A stretch of 64,000 nt of DNA from Kangiella aquimarina DSM 16071 (GCF_000374105.1 NZ_KB893650.1:552862-616861); one strand, 5' to 3'. Counted from the first letter of the stretch, positions 15,171-25,040 are shown. Translations and numbers: made by a program. Notes: generated from the sequence alone by a model not told the origin.

Positions 15171-15683
15171 TTAGCTAAAGGTTAGTAAATAGACGAGGGT
15201 TGGCTCCGTTGAGTCATCCAGAAATTCTTCTCGATTGAATGTGAAGTTAAGTGAGAGGAGAAGTTTTTGAGAGGCGATATTATCATGAATTGTGATCGCG
15301 TAAATATGAGGAATGCCTAGCGTCATTGCAAAATCAATCACTGCTAGTGACGATTCTTTAGCAAAACCTTTTCCGCAGTACTCAGGTATAAGAGCAAAGC
15401 CAATGTCTGGAGCGTCGAGATAATCCCGTTGTATAAGACCATTAACCCCGAGTGGTTGCCGGGTCTCTTTATCTTCCACCAGATACAGCCAGAAACCAAA
15501 CTGTTGGTAGTTGTCTTCGACTTTTGAGATAAAAGCTTCGGCATCTTGTACCGAATGGATACCGCGATCACCAATGTATTTAATAAAGCTGGGTTGGTTA
15601 TAAAGTTGATAAATAAATTCTGCGTCAGACTTCCTAAAATGACGAAGACGTAATCGTTCAGTTTCTGCGATGATCATGGACAA
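15171..15683 (-). CDS. GNAT family N-acetyltransferase (RimJ-like)
   Basis: A 170-residue GNAT acetyltransferase. It begins with the RimJ-type strand TERLRLRHFRKSDAEFIYQLY. The acetyl-CoA motif is the segment PEYCGKGFAKESSLAVIDFA (about 114-133), followed by the IHDNIASQKLLLSLNF strand-helix that is usual for this subfamily. Such proteins acetylate ribosomal protein N-termini or small molecules; the substrate cannot be told. It is a single-gene unit, separated from mdh by about 160 nt that hold the mdh terminator. Confidence 0.88.
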   Translation of the reverse strand: MSMIIAETERLRLRHFRKSDAEFIYQLYNQPSFIKYIGDRGIHSVQDAEAFISKVEDNYQQFGFWLYLVEDKETRQPLGVNGLIQRDYLDAPDIGFALIPEYCGKGFAKESSLAVIDFAMTLGIPHIYAITIHDNIASQKLLLSLNFTFNREEFLDDSTEPTLVYLLTFS

Positions 15684-15793
15684 CAGTCTTTGGTGAGTTC
15701 AGCTTACTTTGCCATAAAGTTTTAGAGAAAAGAAATAATATATGTCGTTCATCCCAACTCAAAGATGTAGGTTACTGACACAACTTTTAAAAG

Positions 15794-15825
15794 TTATAAA
15801 AAAACCGGCTACTGGAGCCGGTTTT
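15794..15825 (-). terminator. Terminator of mdh
   Basis: A 10-bp stem (15801-15810 with 15816-15825) with 5-nt loop ACTGG, flanked on the minus-strand 3' side by a run of T (complement of the A run at 15798-15804). It lies 17 nt past the mdh stop. Confidence 0.9.
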
Positions 15826-15842
15826 CTCAAAGCTTAAAAGAC

Positions 15843-16820
15843 TTAGAACAAGTCTTTGCAGGTTTCAGCTTCTTCCTGCAATTCTTTTTGTGACTCAATC
15901 ATTTTGTCTTTAATGAAGTCTGACACTTCCAGACCTTGTACGATTTCATAGTCACCGTTTTTGCACACTACTGGGTAGGAGTAGATTAAACCTTCTTGAA
16001 TACCGTAGCTGCCATCTGAAGGAACGGCCATGCTAACCCAGTCGCCTTCTGCTGAACCTAGTACCCAGTCATGCATATGATCAAGGATAGCGTTGGCAGC
16101 TGAAGCTGCTGATGAAGCACCACGTGCTGCAATTACTGCTGCGCCACGCTTGGCAACGATTGGCATAAACTCTTCTTTAGCCCATGTAGCATCAACTTTA
16201 TCTGCTGCTTGATCGCCGTTCACAGTCGCGAAAGAAATGTCAGGTACCTGAGTTACTGAGTGGTTACCCCAGATAATCATTTTCTTGATTGCTGCGATTT
16301 CAGCATCTGCTTTTTCAGCAAGCTGATAAATAGCACGATTATGGTCAAGGCGAGTTAATGCTGTGATGTTGCGCTGGTTGATGCTCGGTGCATTCTTAGC
16401 AAGGATGTAAGCATTGGTATTAGCTGGGTTACCAACCACACAGATTTTGATGTTTTTGTCAGCAACCTGATCAATTACTTTACCCAGGGCGCTGAAAATT
16501 TTGCCGTTATCGGTTAACAGGTCTTTACGCTCCATGCCTGGGCCACGCGGTTTAGCACCAACCATCAGGCCGATGTTTGCGTCTTTGAAAGCAACCGCAG
16601 GATCGTCAGTCACAACGATGTCTTTAACCAATGGGAATGCACAGTCATTCAACTCCATAGCAACCGCTTCACACACTTTAAGTGCTGGAGTGATTTCTAG
16701 AAGGTTAAGAATTACTGGCTGATCTTTGCCTAGCATTTCACCGCTGGCGATGCGGAATAATAGAGAGTAACAAATTTGGCCGGCTGCACCGGTAACAGTA
16801 ACGCGAACAGGCTGTTTCAT
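15843..16820 (-). CDS. mdh: Malate dehydrogenase (NAD-dependent)
   Basis: A 325-residue malate dehydrogenase of the cytosolic-like type found in many proteobacteria, not the 312-residue E. coli type. It interconverts malate and oxaloacetate in the TCA cycle. The NAD fold starts [14 protein letters not shown] (8-21). The substrate loop [17 protein letters not shown] carries the arginines that select dicarboxylates. [12 protein letters not shown] is the cofactor strand, and the catalytic His is in [13 protein letters not shown]. The C-terminal [12 protein letters not shown] is usual. A ribosome site GAGGAT lies just before the ATG. Confidence 0.96.
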   Translation of the reverse strand: MKQPVRVTVTGAAGQICYSLLFRIASGEMLGKDQPVILNLLEITPALKVCEAVAMELNDCAFPLVKDIVVTDDPAVAFKDANIGLMVGAKPRGPGMERKDLLTDNGKIFSALGKVIDQVADKNIKICVVGNPANTNAYILAKNAPSINQRNITALTRLDHNRAIYQLAEKADAEIAAIKKMIIWGNHSVTQVPDISFATVNGDQAADKVDATWAKEEFMPIVAKRGAAVIAARGASSAASAANAILDHMHDWVLGSAEGDWVSMAVPSDGSYGIQEGLIYSYPVVCKNGDYEIVQGLEVSDFIKDKMIESQKELQEEAETCKDLF

Positions 16821-16960
16821 TCCTGAATCCTCAGTTGATTGAGATGATGAAATTAAGGGCGCAACTTTACCATAAACAAAGGCTAAATCCTATGATCGAC
16901 GGGCTATAAAGCGAGGGTTTGCAGGAAAATTTGATAGGATTTTACAATAAAGCGCTAAGC

Positions 16961-19063
16961 CTAAACGTCAGCAAATTCCTGACGAGAACCCAGCCAGCGT
17001 TGGCAGATTTTATGGGCTAGCTCATTATTTTCAGCAATTAAATCATGTGCTTGTTGCTGTATGGCCGGAATCAATTCTGCATCGCGTACCAGATCGGCGA
17101 ATCGCAGGCTGACTTCTCCAGTCTGACGCGTGCCCAGCATTTCACCGGGGCCCCGTAAGCGCAGGTCTTCTTCGGCAATGACAAAGCCGTCATTGGTTTC
17201 GCGCATAACTTGGATGCGGGCCTTGGCATTATCCGATAAAGGGTGTTGATATAGCAGTACGCAATGGCTTTCCACAGAGCCGCGTCCGACACGACCGCGT
17301 AATTGATGAAGCTGTGATAATCCGAGTCGTTCGGGGTTTTCGATGACCATTAAACTGGCATTAGGCACATCCACTCCGACTTCGATAACAGTAGTGGCTA
17401 CCAGAATATCCAGTTCACCCTGTTTGAACTTATCCATCACCATCTGTTTTTGTTCAGGCTTAAGTCGACCGTGCAGCAGGCCAACACGGCAAGCCGGCAG
17501 TTGTTGGGTTAGCAAGTTGGCGGCAGATTCGGCGGCTTGGCATTGAATTTCTTCGGATTCATCGATCAATGTGCATACCCAATAGACCTGACGGTTTTCA
17601 TCTCGACAGGCAGTTTCAATACGCTTGATAACTTGCTCGCGTTTTTGATCGGACAGGGCAACAGTCTGCACCGGTGTCCGCCCGGGAGGTAGCTCATCAA
17701 TAATCGAAACATCCATATCGGCATAAACAGTCATGGCTAAGGTGCGCGGAATCGGTGTTGCAGTCATCATCAATTGATGCAATTGCATCCCTTCGGGTGC
17801 TTTTTGCTTAAGCATCAGACGCTGATTGACACCAAAGCGGTGTTGTTCATCAATGATGGCCAGCCCTAAATTATGATATTCGACGCCTTTCTGGAACAGT
17901 GCATGAGTACCGACAATCAATTTGGCCTCTCCACTAGCGATGACTTCTAGCGCAGCCTTACGTTGGCTTGCATTAAGCTTACTGGCCAAGAAGACGCACG
18001 GAATATTCATCGCTTCAAACCACTGGCTAAAGGACTGATAGTGCTGATCGGCTAACAGCTCGGTGGGCGCCATAACTGCTACCTGAAAGCCTGCCTCAAT
18101 GGCCTGTAGTGCGGCTTGAGCTGCAACCAGGGTTTTACCGGCACCAACATCGCCCTGCAGTAGACGCAACATGGGATGCGGTTGCTCAAGGTCATGGATG
18201 ATTTCCTGTATCACTCTTTTTTGCGCTGCAGTAGGTTTAAAGGGCAACTGTTTTAGCAACTGAGACTGCAATTTACCGGAATGCTTAAATACCGGAGCAG
18301 AGTAATCTTTTTGCTGATTGCGCTGCAGTAATAAACTTAATTGCTGGGCCAGTAATTCTTCACTGATCAGGCGACGCACCGCGGGTGTCTGGTTCGATTG
18401 CAGTTGTGCCAGATCAGCATCTTTCGGTGGTGAGTGAATCCAGGCAAGGGAGGCGTTGATGTCAGGCAACTTTAGCGACTGCAAAATTGATGATGGCAAC
18501 AGGTTATCTATTGGGTGTTGTTTTAGTAGTGTGACCGCCTGACGCATCATATGGCGAAAGCTGGCTTGATGCAGACCTTCAGTGGCTGGATAAATAGGTG
18601 TTAAGGATTCCAATAAAGGTGCTGAGGTGCCTGAGTTGATGGCGGTCAGTTCAGGATGCACCATGGAAAACTGAAAACCATAACGTCTGACTTCGCCAAA
18701 AGCATAAAACTCAGCGCCACGCTGCAGTCTTTGTTGCTGCCCTTTGTTGAAATAGAAAAACCGAAAATCAATACTGGCGCTTTCATCGCTGGCGCGACAA
18801 ACCAAAGAGCGGCGTTTGCCGAATTTTACTTGCGCCAGTTCAACTGTGACTTTAATTAAAGCCCGCTCACCATCTTTGAGAGAAGCAATCGTTCTGACGC
18901 GGGTTCTGTCTTCATAACGTAAAGGCAGGTGAAACAGTAAATCCAGAACCGACTGGATATGAAGCTTTTCCAATTTCTCAGCAACTTTGGGACCTACTCC
19001 TTTTAAGCTGGTGCAGGGTAGTTTTTCCAAATTGATATCTGCTGCGAGTTTGGAAATAGCCAT
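16961..19063 (-). CDS. recG: ATP-dependent DNA helicase RecG
   Basis: A 700-residue RecG that remodels stalled replication forks and Holliday junctions. The N-terminal wedge/OB region (1-160) contains GVGPKVAEKL and LLFHLPLRYEDRT. The helicase motifs are Walker A GDVGAGKTLVA (about 302), the DExH-type IIDEQHRFGVNQR, TATPIPRTLAM, and motif VI QLRGRVGRG. It is of normal length. Its ATG overlaps the oxyR stop (TGATG), so it is translationally coupled to oxyR, and this unit joins repair with the peroxide response. Confidence 0.98.
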   Translation of the reverse strand: MAISKLAADINLEKLPCTSLKGVGPKVAEKLEKLHIQSVLDLLFHLPLRYEDRTRVRTIASLKDGERALIKVTVELAQVKFGKRRSLVCRASDESASIDFRFFYFNKGQQQRLQRGAEFYAFGEVRRYGFQFSMVHPELTAINSGTSAPLLESLTPIYPATEGLHQASFRHMMRQAVTLLKQHPIDNLLPSSILQSLKLPDINASLAWIHSPPKDADLAQLQSNQTPAVRRLISEELLAQQLSLLLQRNQQKDYSAPVFKHSGKLQSQLLKQLPFKPTAAQKRVIQEIIHDLEQPHPMLRLLQGDVGAGKTLVAAQAALQAIEAGFQVAVMAPTELLADQHYQSFSQWFEAMNIPCVFLASKLNASQRKAALEVIASGEAKLIVGTHALFQKGVEYHNLGLAIIDEQHRFGVNQRLMLKQKAPEGMQLHQLMMTATPIPRTLAMTVYADMDVSIIDELPPGRTPVQTVALSDQKREQVIKRIETACRDENRQVYWVCTLIDESEEIQCQAAESAANLLTQQLPACRVGLLHGRLKPEQKQMVMDKFKQGELDILVATTVIEVGVDVPNASLMVIENPERLGLSQLHQLRGRVGRGSVESHCVLLYQHPLSDNAKARIQVMRETNDGFVIAEEDLRLRGPGEMLGTRQTGEVSLRFADLVRDAELIPAIQQQAHDLIAENNELAHKICQRWLGSRQEFADV

Positions 19064-19980
19064 CAGTCGAGAGGTTTGGCACCTTCAATGGTGATTTGCG
19101 AAAGGGCATTATTGATAATTTCCAAAGCCTTTTTGCGTGGGAAACTGCGACGAAATGCCAATGCAACTTTGCGGCTGGGTTTTGGGATATCAAATTCGCG
19201 CGTGACCAGCCCCAGTTTCTCATTGTGGAAGTTGGCGGCCGAACGAGGAATAACGCTAATACCTAAACCACTGGCAACCATCTGACGAATCGTTTCAATG
19301 GAGCTGCCGGTAATCCAGTCTTTTTGTGGGTTCAGGCTAGAGTCTTTGCATTGTGGACAGGCTTCAATCACTTGATCGCGGAAACAATGACCTGCGCCTA
19401 GCATGATCATGACTTCATCCGCGATATCGACAATGTGCAACTTATCGCGTTTCACCCAGGGATGTTTTTCGGGTAACAGAGCGATGAACTCTTCTTCATA
19501 CAGCGGAATAACATCGACTTCGGGCTCTTCAAAAGGAAGAGCTACAAATATCACATCCAGTTCGCCATTACGCAGCTTGGTGCGTAGATTGTGGGTGTAA
19601 TCCTCGTCAATGTGCAAAGGCATCTTGGGTGCCAGTTTTTTCAGCATGGGGATTAACGATGGTAATAGATAGGGGCCGATCGTGAAAATTGCGCCAATTT
19701 TTAATGGGCCATCCAGCTGATCTGAATTTTGCTTGGCCATCTGCTTTAACTGGCTTACCTGCTCAAGAATATGTTGAGCCTGTTCAATGATTGGTTTGCC
19801 TTCAGGAGTGACTTTAACGTCAGATTTGCTACGCTCAAACAGGGTAACGCCAAGCTGTTCTTCAAGCTTGCGTACGCCAACACTTAAAGTGGGTTGACTG
19901 ACAAAGCAGGCTTCAGCGGCACGCCCAAAGTGGCGTTCGCGAGCAACTGCAACAATATATCTAAACTCTGTTAATGTCAT
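19063..19980 (-). CDS. oxyR: Hydrogen peroxide-inducible transcription activator OxyR
   Basis: A 305-residue LysR-type regulator. The DNA-binding helix-turn-helix is at about 16-42 (HFGRAAEACFVSQPTLSVGV). The redox cysteines are Cys199 and Cys208 in GHCFRDQVIEAC, the same numbers and spacing as in E. coli OxyR, where they form the peroxide-sensing disulfide. This is direct evidence for OxyR rather than a generic LysR protein. Its stop overlaps the recG start, so recG is cotranscribed; whether it is thereby peroxide-responsive is inference. Confidence 0.97.
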   Translation of the reverse strand: MTLTEFRYIVAVARERHFGRAAEACFVSQPTLSVGVRKLEEQLGVTLFERSKSDVKVTPEGKPIIEQAQHILEQVSQLKQMAKQNSDQLDGPLKIGAIFTIGPYLLPSLIPMLKKLAPKMPLHIDEDYTHNLRTKLRNGELDVIFVALPFEEPEVDVIPLYEEEFIALLPEKHPWVKRDKLHIVDIADEVMIMLGAGHCFRDQVIEACPQCKDSSLNPQKDWITGSSIETIRQMVASGLGISVIPRSAANFHNEKLGLVTREFDIPKPSRKVALAFRRSFPRKKALEIINNALSQITIEGAKPLD

Positions 19981-20068
19981 ATTTGATAGCCTCTGCCTAT
20001 CTATGATCAGGAAGTGACGCTAAGAAGTCAACGACTATCAGGCTTATCACGTCATTTAAATGTGAAGA

Positions 20069-20905
20069 TCAGTAAGGCTTGCGAGCAATAAACAAGGATA
20101 GCGGTCGCTTGTCATTAAGTACATGGATTTGGTCCAGTAATATGTCCCAGTCGGCAAACTGATTTGCAAGTTCACCGGGTTCTAAAAGGAAAGCTGGTTT
20201 TTTAGGGCTACCGTACTTGGCTGCGTCTTTCATAAAGGTATGAATGGCAACCATACTGCCAGCAGGTAAGTGCTGATGGTAAAGATCGAGTAATGGGCGA
20301 TGCAAATAGCGGCACTGTAAAACTAACGATGGTTTCTGCAGATGAATCAATTGAATGAGCTGCTCATAGTCTTCTTCGCAATTGAGTTTGATTGGGGTGA
20401 CGTCAACCTGCCAACGTTCGATGAAATTACTGATTCGCTCCATGGCCATTGGATTGCGATCAATCGCCAGAACCTGAAAGCCATGTAAGCCCAAAAAGAT
20501 ACTGTCTCGGCCAGAGCCACAGCCAATATCAAAAGCCAGTGGGTCAGTACCTGGCAAATGCTGCTCGATCAATTCGATATAGTCTTCCAGTAAAGGGCTC
20601 GCGCGCCATAGACGGCGACTATTGGGATCCTTAACCAGTTCATCCTGCTCGAAGTCTTCAGCCAATAATATTGCTTCAATCGGATATTGCTGGCGTTCGA
20701 ACAAGTCTTTAACTTCCTGTTGCTCGTCAGACGAGGTAAATAAAATTAACGGGGAGCCTTTAGGTGGAAGCTCATACCAGCAATCTTCGATTTCCGACAA
20801 AGGGAGATTGGTAGCACCCTGAATATGGCCCTGTCGAAAATCTTCAACAGGGCGCAAATCAATAATGGGTAAATCAGTGTTTTCTAAAAGCTTGGAATTT
20901 GCCAT
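20069..20905 (-). CDS. Rhodanese-like domain fused to SAM-dependent methyltransferase
   Basis: A 278-residue two-domain protein. Residues 1-85 fold like a rhodanese (PIIDLRPVEDFRQGHIQGATNLP), but the active-site loop reads LFTSSDEQ where an active enzyme has Cys, so sulfur transfer is unlikely. Residues about 105-278 are a class I methyltransferase (motif I FDIGCGSGRDSIFLG) related to TehB-type enzymes; the substrate is unknown. The start overlaps the upstream DUF418 gene by 32 nt with no clear ribosome site, so translation is probably coupled or the true start is slightly further in. Confidence 0.82.
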   Translation of the reverse strand: MANSKLLENTDLPIIDLRPVEDFRQGHIQGATNLPLSEIEDCWYELPPKGSPLILFTSSDEQQEVKDLFERQQYPIEAILLAEDFEQDELVKDPNSRRLWRASPLLEDYIELIEQHLPGTDPLAFDIGCGSGRDSIFLGLHGFQVLAIDRNPMAMERISNFIERWQVDVTPIKLNCEEDYEQLIQLIHLQKPSLVLQCRYLHRPLLDLYHQHLPAGSMVAIHTFMKDAAKYGSPKKPAFLLEPGELANQFADWDILLDQIHVLNDKRPLSLFIARKPY

Positions 20906-22097
20906 AAGTGAGTGAGCGCCATAGCCATTCGAGAGGGCCGTAGTGGAAGCGGTTTAGCCACCATGACGACCAGAAAAGTTGTACTAAAAACACTATCGCA
21001 ACAATACCCATCAACTGCAAGCGTCCTAGTTCGGTGAATAGACCAAAACCAAAACTATAGAAGATACTGGTGCAGATTAAACTTTGCGCAATGTAGTTGG
21101 TGAAAGCCATGCGACCTACCGCTGCAAAGGCATTACGGATAGCTCCTCTGGTTGATGACTTGACCCATAAAGCTAACAGAGCGATGTAGCCAAAAGCTAT
21201 AAACATCGCCGCCACATTGGTCATTGTCATATAAGACAGCAACAAGGCATCAAAAGAGAATTCTTTTGCCAGCAACTGGCTCATGTCGTAGGCCGTTAAC
21301 AGGAAGCCAATAGTGAAACCTGTGATAAGAAGTAACCAGTAGAATTTAGTGGAGCGAGCTGCGGTAAGCACACCGTATTGATAGAGCGCCATCCCTATCA
21401 GCATGCTACCGCCTATGCGGAAAATACCAAAGGTAAGTCCCATCGATAAAACGTTTTCGGCGAAGAAATCAATTCGGTCGCTCACCTGTGCGGCATAACT
21501 GGTCAAGTAAGGCAGGGTTTCATCCTGAATGGTTGCCTGATCGGGGTAGAACATGCTGAGCATGAACTCTAAATCTTCGGCAGGGATACGATCAATATAA
21601 ATGCTGGCCATCGACATGTAGGCGCTGTAAAGCACAATCAGCACGATTCCAGTAATCAGTTTGGTTTTAGGACTCGTATCGGTAAACAGAAATACCCACA
21701 AGCCCATGCAGGCGTAAATAAAAAGAATGTCACCAAGCCAGATTAACAGGCCGTGGATAAGGCCAAAAATAATCAGCCAGAACATCCGGCGATAATGATA
21801 TTTGGCGGCGGAAATACCCTGAGCATTGGCTCGCTCTGCCATCAGCATGATGCCTGCGCCAAACAACATGGAGAACAGCGTATAAAACTTCTGATCGGCA
21901 AAAATATGAGTCACTGACCAGACCCAGACATCGGAAACCGATGGTTCGCCCAGCGCATAGGGATTCATGTAATAGGCAAATATATTGGCGAAGCCATAAA
22001 TATTCATAATCAGAATACCTAAAACGGCTACACCACGAATCAGATCCAGGGCTTGATAGCGTTGCTCAGAAGAAGTTGGCAGTAAAGCGGTTGTCAT
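20874..22097 (-). CDS. DUF418 family membrane protein
   Basis: A 407-residue integral membrane protein of the DUF418/YeiB type. The N-terminus reads RYQALDLIRGVAVLGILIMN, the family's signature start. About ten hydrophobic segments follow, ending in the DUF418 domain (FAAVGRMAFTNYIAQSLI) and the FHYGPLEWLWRSLTYG block. Members are thought to be transporters or acyltransferase-like proteins, but no function is established. It is cotranscribed with the rhodanese/methyltransferase gene, which it overlaps. Confidence 0.9.
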   Translation of the reverse strand: MTTALLPTSSEQRYQALDLIRGVAVLGILIMNIYGFANIFAYYMNPYALGEPSVSDVWVWSVTHIFADQKFYTLFSMLFGAGIMLMAERANAQGISAAKYHYRRMFWLIIFGLIHGLLIWLGDILFIYACMGLWVFLFTDTSPKTKLITGIVLIVLYSAYMSMASIYIDRIPAEDLEFMLSMFYPDQATIQDETLPYLTSYAAQVSDRIDFFAENVLSMGLTFGIFRIGGSMLIGMALYQYGVLTAARSTKFYWLLLITGFTIGFLLTAYDMSQLLAKEFSFDALLLSYMTMTNVAAMFIAFGYIALLALWVKSSTRGAIRNAFAAVGRMAFTNYIAQSLICTSIFYSFGFGLFTELGRLQLMGIVAIVFLVQLFWSSWWLNRFHYGPLEWLWRSLTYGKFQAFRKH

Positions 22098-22311
22098 GAC
22101 TAATCCTTTAGTGAATTGATCTTAGAGTTATGAAATCAATATATAACAAGATGAGTTGGAGAAACAGCTTTAAGGGTTTTATTAATCTCTATGAAAAATA
22201 AGCAGTGCGTAATGTGACACAAAATGTTCCTCAGACTAGTAAGAATCAAGGCTAAGAGCTACTTACCTAGCTAGGCAAATGTAGGTGATTTGGCATAAAT
22301 GGTAGTTTAGG

Positions 22312-22325
22312 TGTCATTTATGACA
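22312..22325. promoter_or_regulatory. Palindrome upstream of the AraC-type regulator gene
   Basis: A perfect dyad TGTCAT-TT-ATGACA lies 48 nt before the regulator start in the 276-nt spacer 22098-22373, a suitable place for an operator. A second short palindrome, CCTAGCTAGG, is at 22266-22275. No clear sigma-70 promoter was picked out. The rest of the spacer holds nothing I recognise. Confidence 0.35.
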
Positions 22326-22373
22326 TTAAAGACTGTAATATGATGCCATTCATAGATTCATTAAGAGAAAAAG

Positions 22374-23330
22374 ATGGTCAGGAAAACAATCGCCTTTCTT
22401 GTGTATAACGACATGGAGCTGCTGGATATGGCTGGCTCGCAGACCGCTTTTTACGAAGCAAGCCAATACGCAAAAGAAAGCTACTCGGTGGAGGTTGTCG
22501 GGTTTGATGAGCAGCTAGTGGTTAGTGAAGCGGGAACCCAGATACAACCCAACACGACCATTGATGCTTTGCAGGATTGTCACACACTGGTTATTCCGGG
22601 CGGTAAAGGTGCTAGACATAATCTACTCACTGCAGACTCAGTTGCAAAACTCAGGCAGTTAATGGCGCGATGTCAAAGGGTCGTTAGCATCTGCACCGGT
22701 GCATTTCTATTAGCAGAAACCGGTTTACCCAAAGGAACACAAGTTGCAACTCACTGGGCCTTTGTTGAGGAGCTGGCTAAGCGCTTTCCAGAATTGCAGG
22801 TGGATAAAAAAAGTCTCTATGTTGAGGACGGAAAATATTGGTCATCAGCTGGCGTCACCGCCTGTATTGACCTTACCTTGCGATTAATAGAATTGGACCT
22901 TGGTATTAAAGCTGCAATGCACGTGGCGCAGCATATGGTGGTCTATTTGAAAAGAACTGGCTCACAACAACAGTACTCAGATTTTTTGAGCCTTCAGACC
23001 CCCAGCGATGAGCGGCTGATTTCCATTGTGAACTGGCTTAAGCACAATCTGGACAAACAGATAACGGTAGAGATGATTGCAGATAAGGCGCACATGAGTG
23101 AGCGTCAGTTACACCGGTCGTTTGTGAAAGAAGTTGGTAAGCCACCCGCCCATTATCTGGAAGAACTGCGAATGGATCTGGCGCGCACTTTATTAGTCAG
23201 CTCGGATGAAAACCTGAAGAAAATAGCGCTTTCGGTGGGTTACCGATCCTATGACGGGTTTAAAAGGGCCTTTGAAAGAAACTTTTCAATTTCACCGCTG
23301 AGATACCGACAAGCATTTACTGCGAAATGA
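22374..23330 (+). CDS. GlxA-type transcriptional regulator (DJ-1/PfpI plus AraC HTH)
   Basis: A 318-residue regulator with two domains. Residues about 4-170 are a DJ-1/PfpI (glutamine-amidotransferase-like) domain; VSICTGAFLLAETGL contains the nucleophile-elbow cysteine. Residues about 220-318 are an AraC-type DNA-binding domain with two helix-turn-helix units (MIADKAHMSERQLHRSF and KKIALSVGYRSYDGFKRAF). GlxA-like proteins sense amino-acid or quaternary-amine metabolites. It precedes a secreted hydrolase by 27 nt and probably shares a transcript with it. Confidence 0.9.
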   Translation: MVRKTIAFLVYNDMELLDMAGSQTAFYEASQYAKESYSVEVVGFDEQLVVSEAGTQIQPNTTIDALQDCHTLVIPGGKGARHNLLTADSVAKLRQLMARCQRVVSICTGAFLLAETGLPKGTQVATHWAFVEELAKRFPELQVDKKSLYVEDGKYWSSAGVTACIDLTLRLIELDLGIKAAMHVAQHMVVYLKRTGSQQQYSDFLSLQTPSDERLISIVNWLKHNLDKQITVEMIADKAHMSERQLHRSFVKEVGKPPAHYLEELRMDLARTLLVSSDENLKKIALSVGYRSYDGFKRAFERNFSISPLRYRQAFTAK

Positions 23331-23357
23331 AACATGTCAAATCAATAAGGAAAGAAT

Positions 23358-24275
23358 ATGAAATTAATAATCAGGGCAATAGTATTATGGTTAAGCTTCA
23401 ATGCGACGACTGTATTAGCCGACAAGATAAACATAGAATCAGGCTCAGGCAGTTTTGTCATTGCTGGGGGTGAAGAACATCCAGAAAAATCAATAGAGGT
23501 TTATTATCACAAGCCAGAGTCATTCAGTAGTGATACCAAGGTTTTATTTGTTATACCGGGGGCTGGAAGAAATGGTTGGAGTTACCGAGATGCCTGGAAG
23601 GAAGCCTCGGAGCAATACGACATACTAATCCTATCTCCAAGTTATTCGGAAAAAAATTATCCTGAGTTTTGGAGTTATAACCTTGCAGGCATGATTAGCA
23701 ATGTGGTGATCAATGAACAGCGGACGGCTATTAATTCGTACCAGATAGTACACAATGAGAATGTATGGATATATTCGGACTTTGACCGAATCTTTGATGA
23801 GGTGGTCAATTCGCTATCACTTGAAGCGAAGACTTACGATATGTTTGGTCACTCCGCAGGAGGACAAGTCTTACACCGTTTGGCGTTATTTTATCCGATG
23901 AATAAAGCCAATAGGATTCTGGCCGGTAATTCGGGTTGGTACACGGTACCGGATTGTTCGCAAGATTTTCCCTATGGCTTAAATCAGGCTCCTATTGCTG
24001 ATAAAGCACTTGCAAAAAGTTTTCAGCAAAAGTTGACGGTATTTTTGGGTGAAAAGGATGATCAGAATGAAACAAGAGGGCATTTAGTGCGTAATGATGT
24101 GATTGATAAACAGGGCACTTACCGTCTTGCCAGAGGCAAATATTTTTACCAACAGGCAAAGCAATTTGCAGAAGGTAATGGTTACGACTTTAATTGGGAG
24201 ATAACAATAATCCCCGGGGTTGGACACAATTACCGAGCAATGAGTGAGGCTGCGGGACGCTATCTTTATGAATAA
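23358..24275 (+). CDS. Secreted alpha/beta hydrolase
   Basis: A 305-residue exported protein: signal peptide about 1-21 (cleavage after VLA), then an alpha/beta hydrolase fold. The nucleophile elbow is GHSAGGQ (Ser in the GxSxG pattern, about residue 168), and the likely catalytic His is in the C-terminal GVGHNYRAM. VLFVIPGAGRNGWSYRD supplies the oxyanion-hole strand. It resembles polyhydroxybutyrate-depolymerase-like and esterase families; the substrate is unknown. Ribosome site AAGGAAAG precedes the ATG. It follows the AraC-type regulator on the same strand, so that protein may control it. Confidence 0.82.
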   Translation: MKLIIRAIVLWLSFNATTVLADKINIESGSGSFVIAGGEEHPEKSIEVYYHKPESFSSDTKVLFVIPGAGRNGWSYRDAWKEASEQYDILILSPSYSEKNYPEFWSYNLAGMISNVVINEQRTAINSYQIVHNENVWIYSDFDRIFDEVVNSLSLEAKTYDMFGHSAGGQVLHRLALFYPMNKANRILAGNSGWYTVPDCSQDFPYGLNQAPIADKALAKSFQQKLTVFLGEKDDQNETRGHLVRNDVIDKQGTYRLARGKYFYQQAKQFAEGNGYDFNWEITIIPGVGHNYRAMSEAAGRYLYE

Positions 24276-24301
24276 ACTCACTTGTCATAGAAGTTGGCAA
24301 T

Positions 24302-24334
24302 CAGTCGTTAAGTGGCAGAGAAACTTAACGACTG
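24302..24334. terminator. Hairpin between convergent hydrolase and trmH genes
   Basis: A perfect 12-bp stem (24302-24313 with 24323-24334) with a 9-nt loop, between two convergent genes. There is no strong T tract on either side, so it is a probable but not ideal shared terminator. Confidence 0.55.
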
Positions 24335-24344
24335 CTGCAAAATG

Positions 24345-25037
24345 CTAACGTGAGATTTGTTTGCGCAATTTATTCCATTCGGGATCATCAATGTCACCAA
24401 ACTCATCCATTTTGGGATAGCGAATTTGGTGTTTATCGCAAAACTTAGTAATGGTGGGATGTAATGCTTTGAAGCAGATCTCATCGACTTCTGCCTGAGG
24501 AATTTTGCACTCGCCGTACATGTTGGCATTAGAACGTTGGCGTTGTGCTTCGTAAAGAATCAGTGCGGTTGCAACCGAAACATTAAGCGATTGGACCATA
24601 CCGACCATGGGAATGATTACGTGCTCATCAGCAAGGTCTGCAGCTTCATCGGAAACCCCGACTAGCTCGGAACCAACTAAAATACAGGTGGGTTTGGTGT
24701 AGTCGATAGAACGAAAATCAACTGCCTTATCGGATAGATGGGCAGCCAGAACTTGCATACCCTGTGCCTTCATTTCTGCGATTCCAGACTTTAGGGTTTC
24801 ATGCTTATGAGTAGTAACCCAACGTTTACTGCCGCTTGAGGTGTGATGACCTGAGTAGCGCACGCCTTCAGGAAATACCGCATGAACATGTCCGATGCCA
24901 ACCGCATCAGCGGTGCGAACGATAGCAGCAAGGTTATGGGGTTTATGGACCTCATCCATGAAAACCGTCAGATCAGGCTGACGGTTTGATAATAAAGTTA
25001 GAATCTTTTGTAAACGCTCAGGACTTCGCGGTTGCAC
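24345..25037 (-). CDS. trmH: tRNA (guanosine-18-2'-O)-methyltransferase TrmH
   Basis: A 230-residue SPOUT methyltransferase that methylates the ribose of G18 in the D-loop of tRNAs. N-terminal QPDLTVFMDEVHKPHNLAAI and the SPOUT knot motifs NLAAIVRTADAVG, LVGSELVGVSDEA and IIPMVGMVQSLNVSVA match E. coli TrmH. The start is a GTG at 25037 with GAGGA upstream, lying immediately after the ridA stop. In E. coli this gene is also next to spoT, and here it lies in the same spoT cluster. Confidence 0.95.
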   Translation of the reverse strand: MQPRSPERLQKILTLLSNRQPDLTVFMDEVHKPHNLAAIVRTADAVGIGHVHAVFPEGVRYSGHHTSSGSKRWVTTHKHETLKSGIAEMKAQGMQVLAAHLSDKAVDFRSIDYTKPTCILVGSELVGVSDEAADLADEHVIIPMVGMVQSLNVSVATALILYEAQRQRSNANMYGECKIPQAEVDEICFKALHPTITKFCDKHQIRYPKMDEFGDIDDPEWNKLRKQISR

Positions 25038-25040
25038 ACT

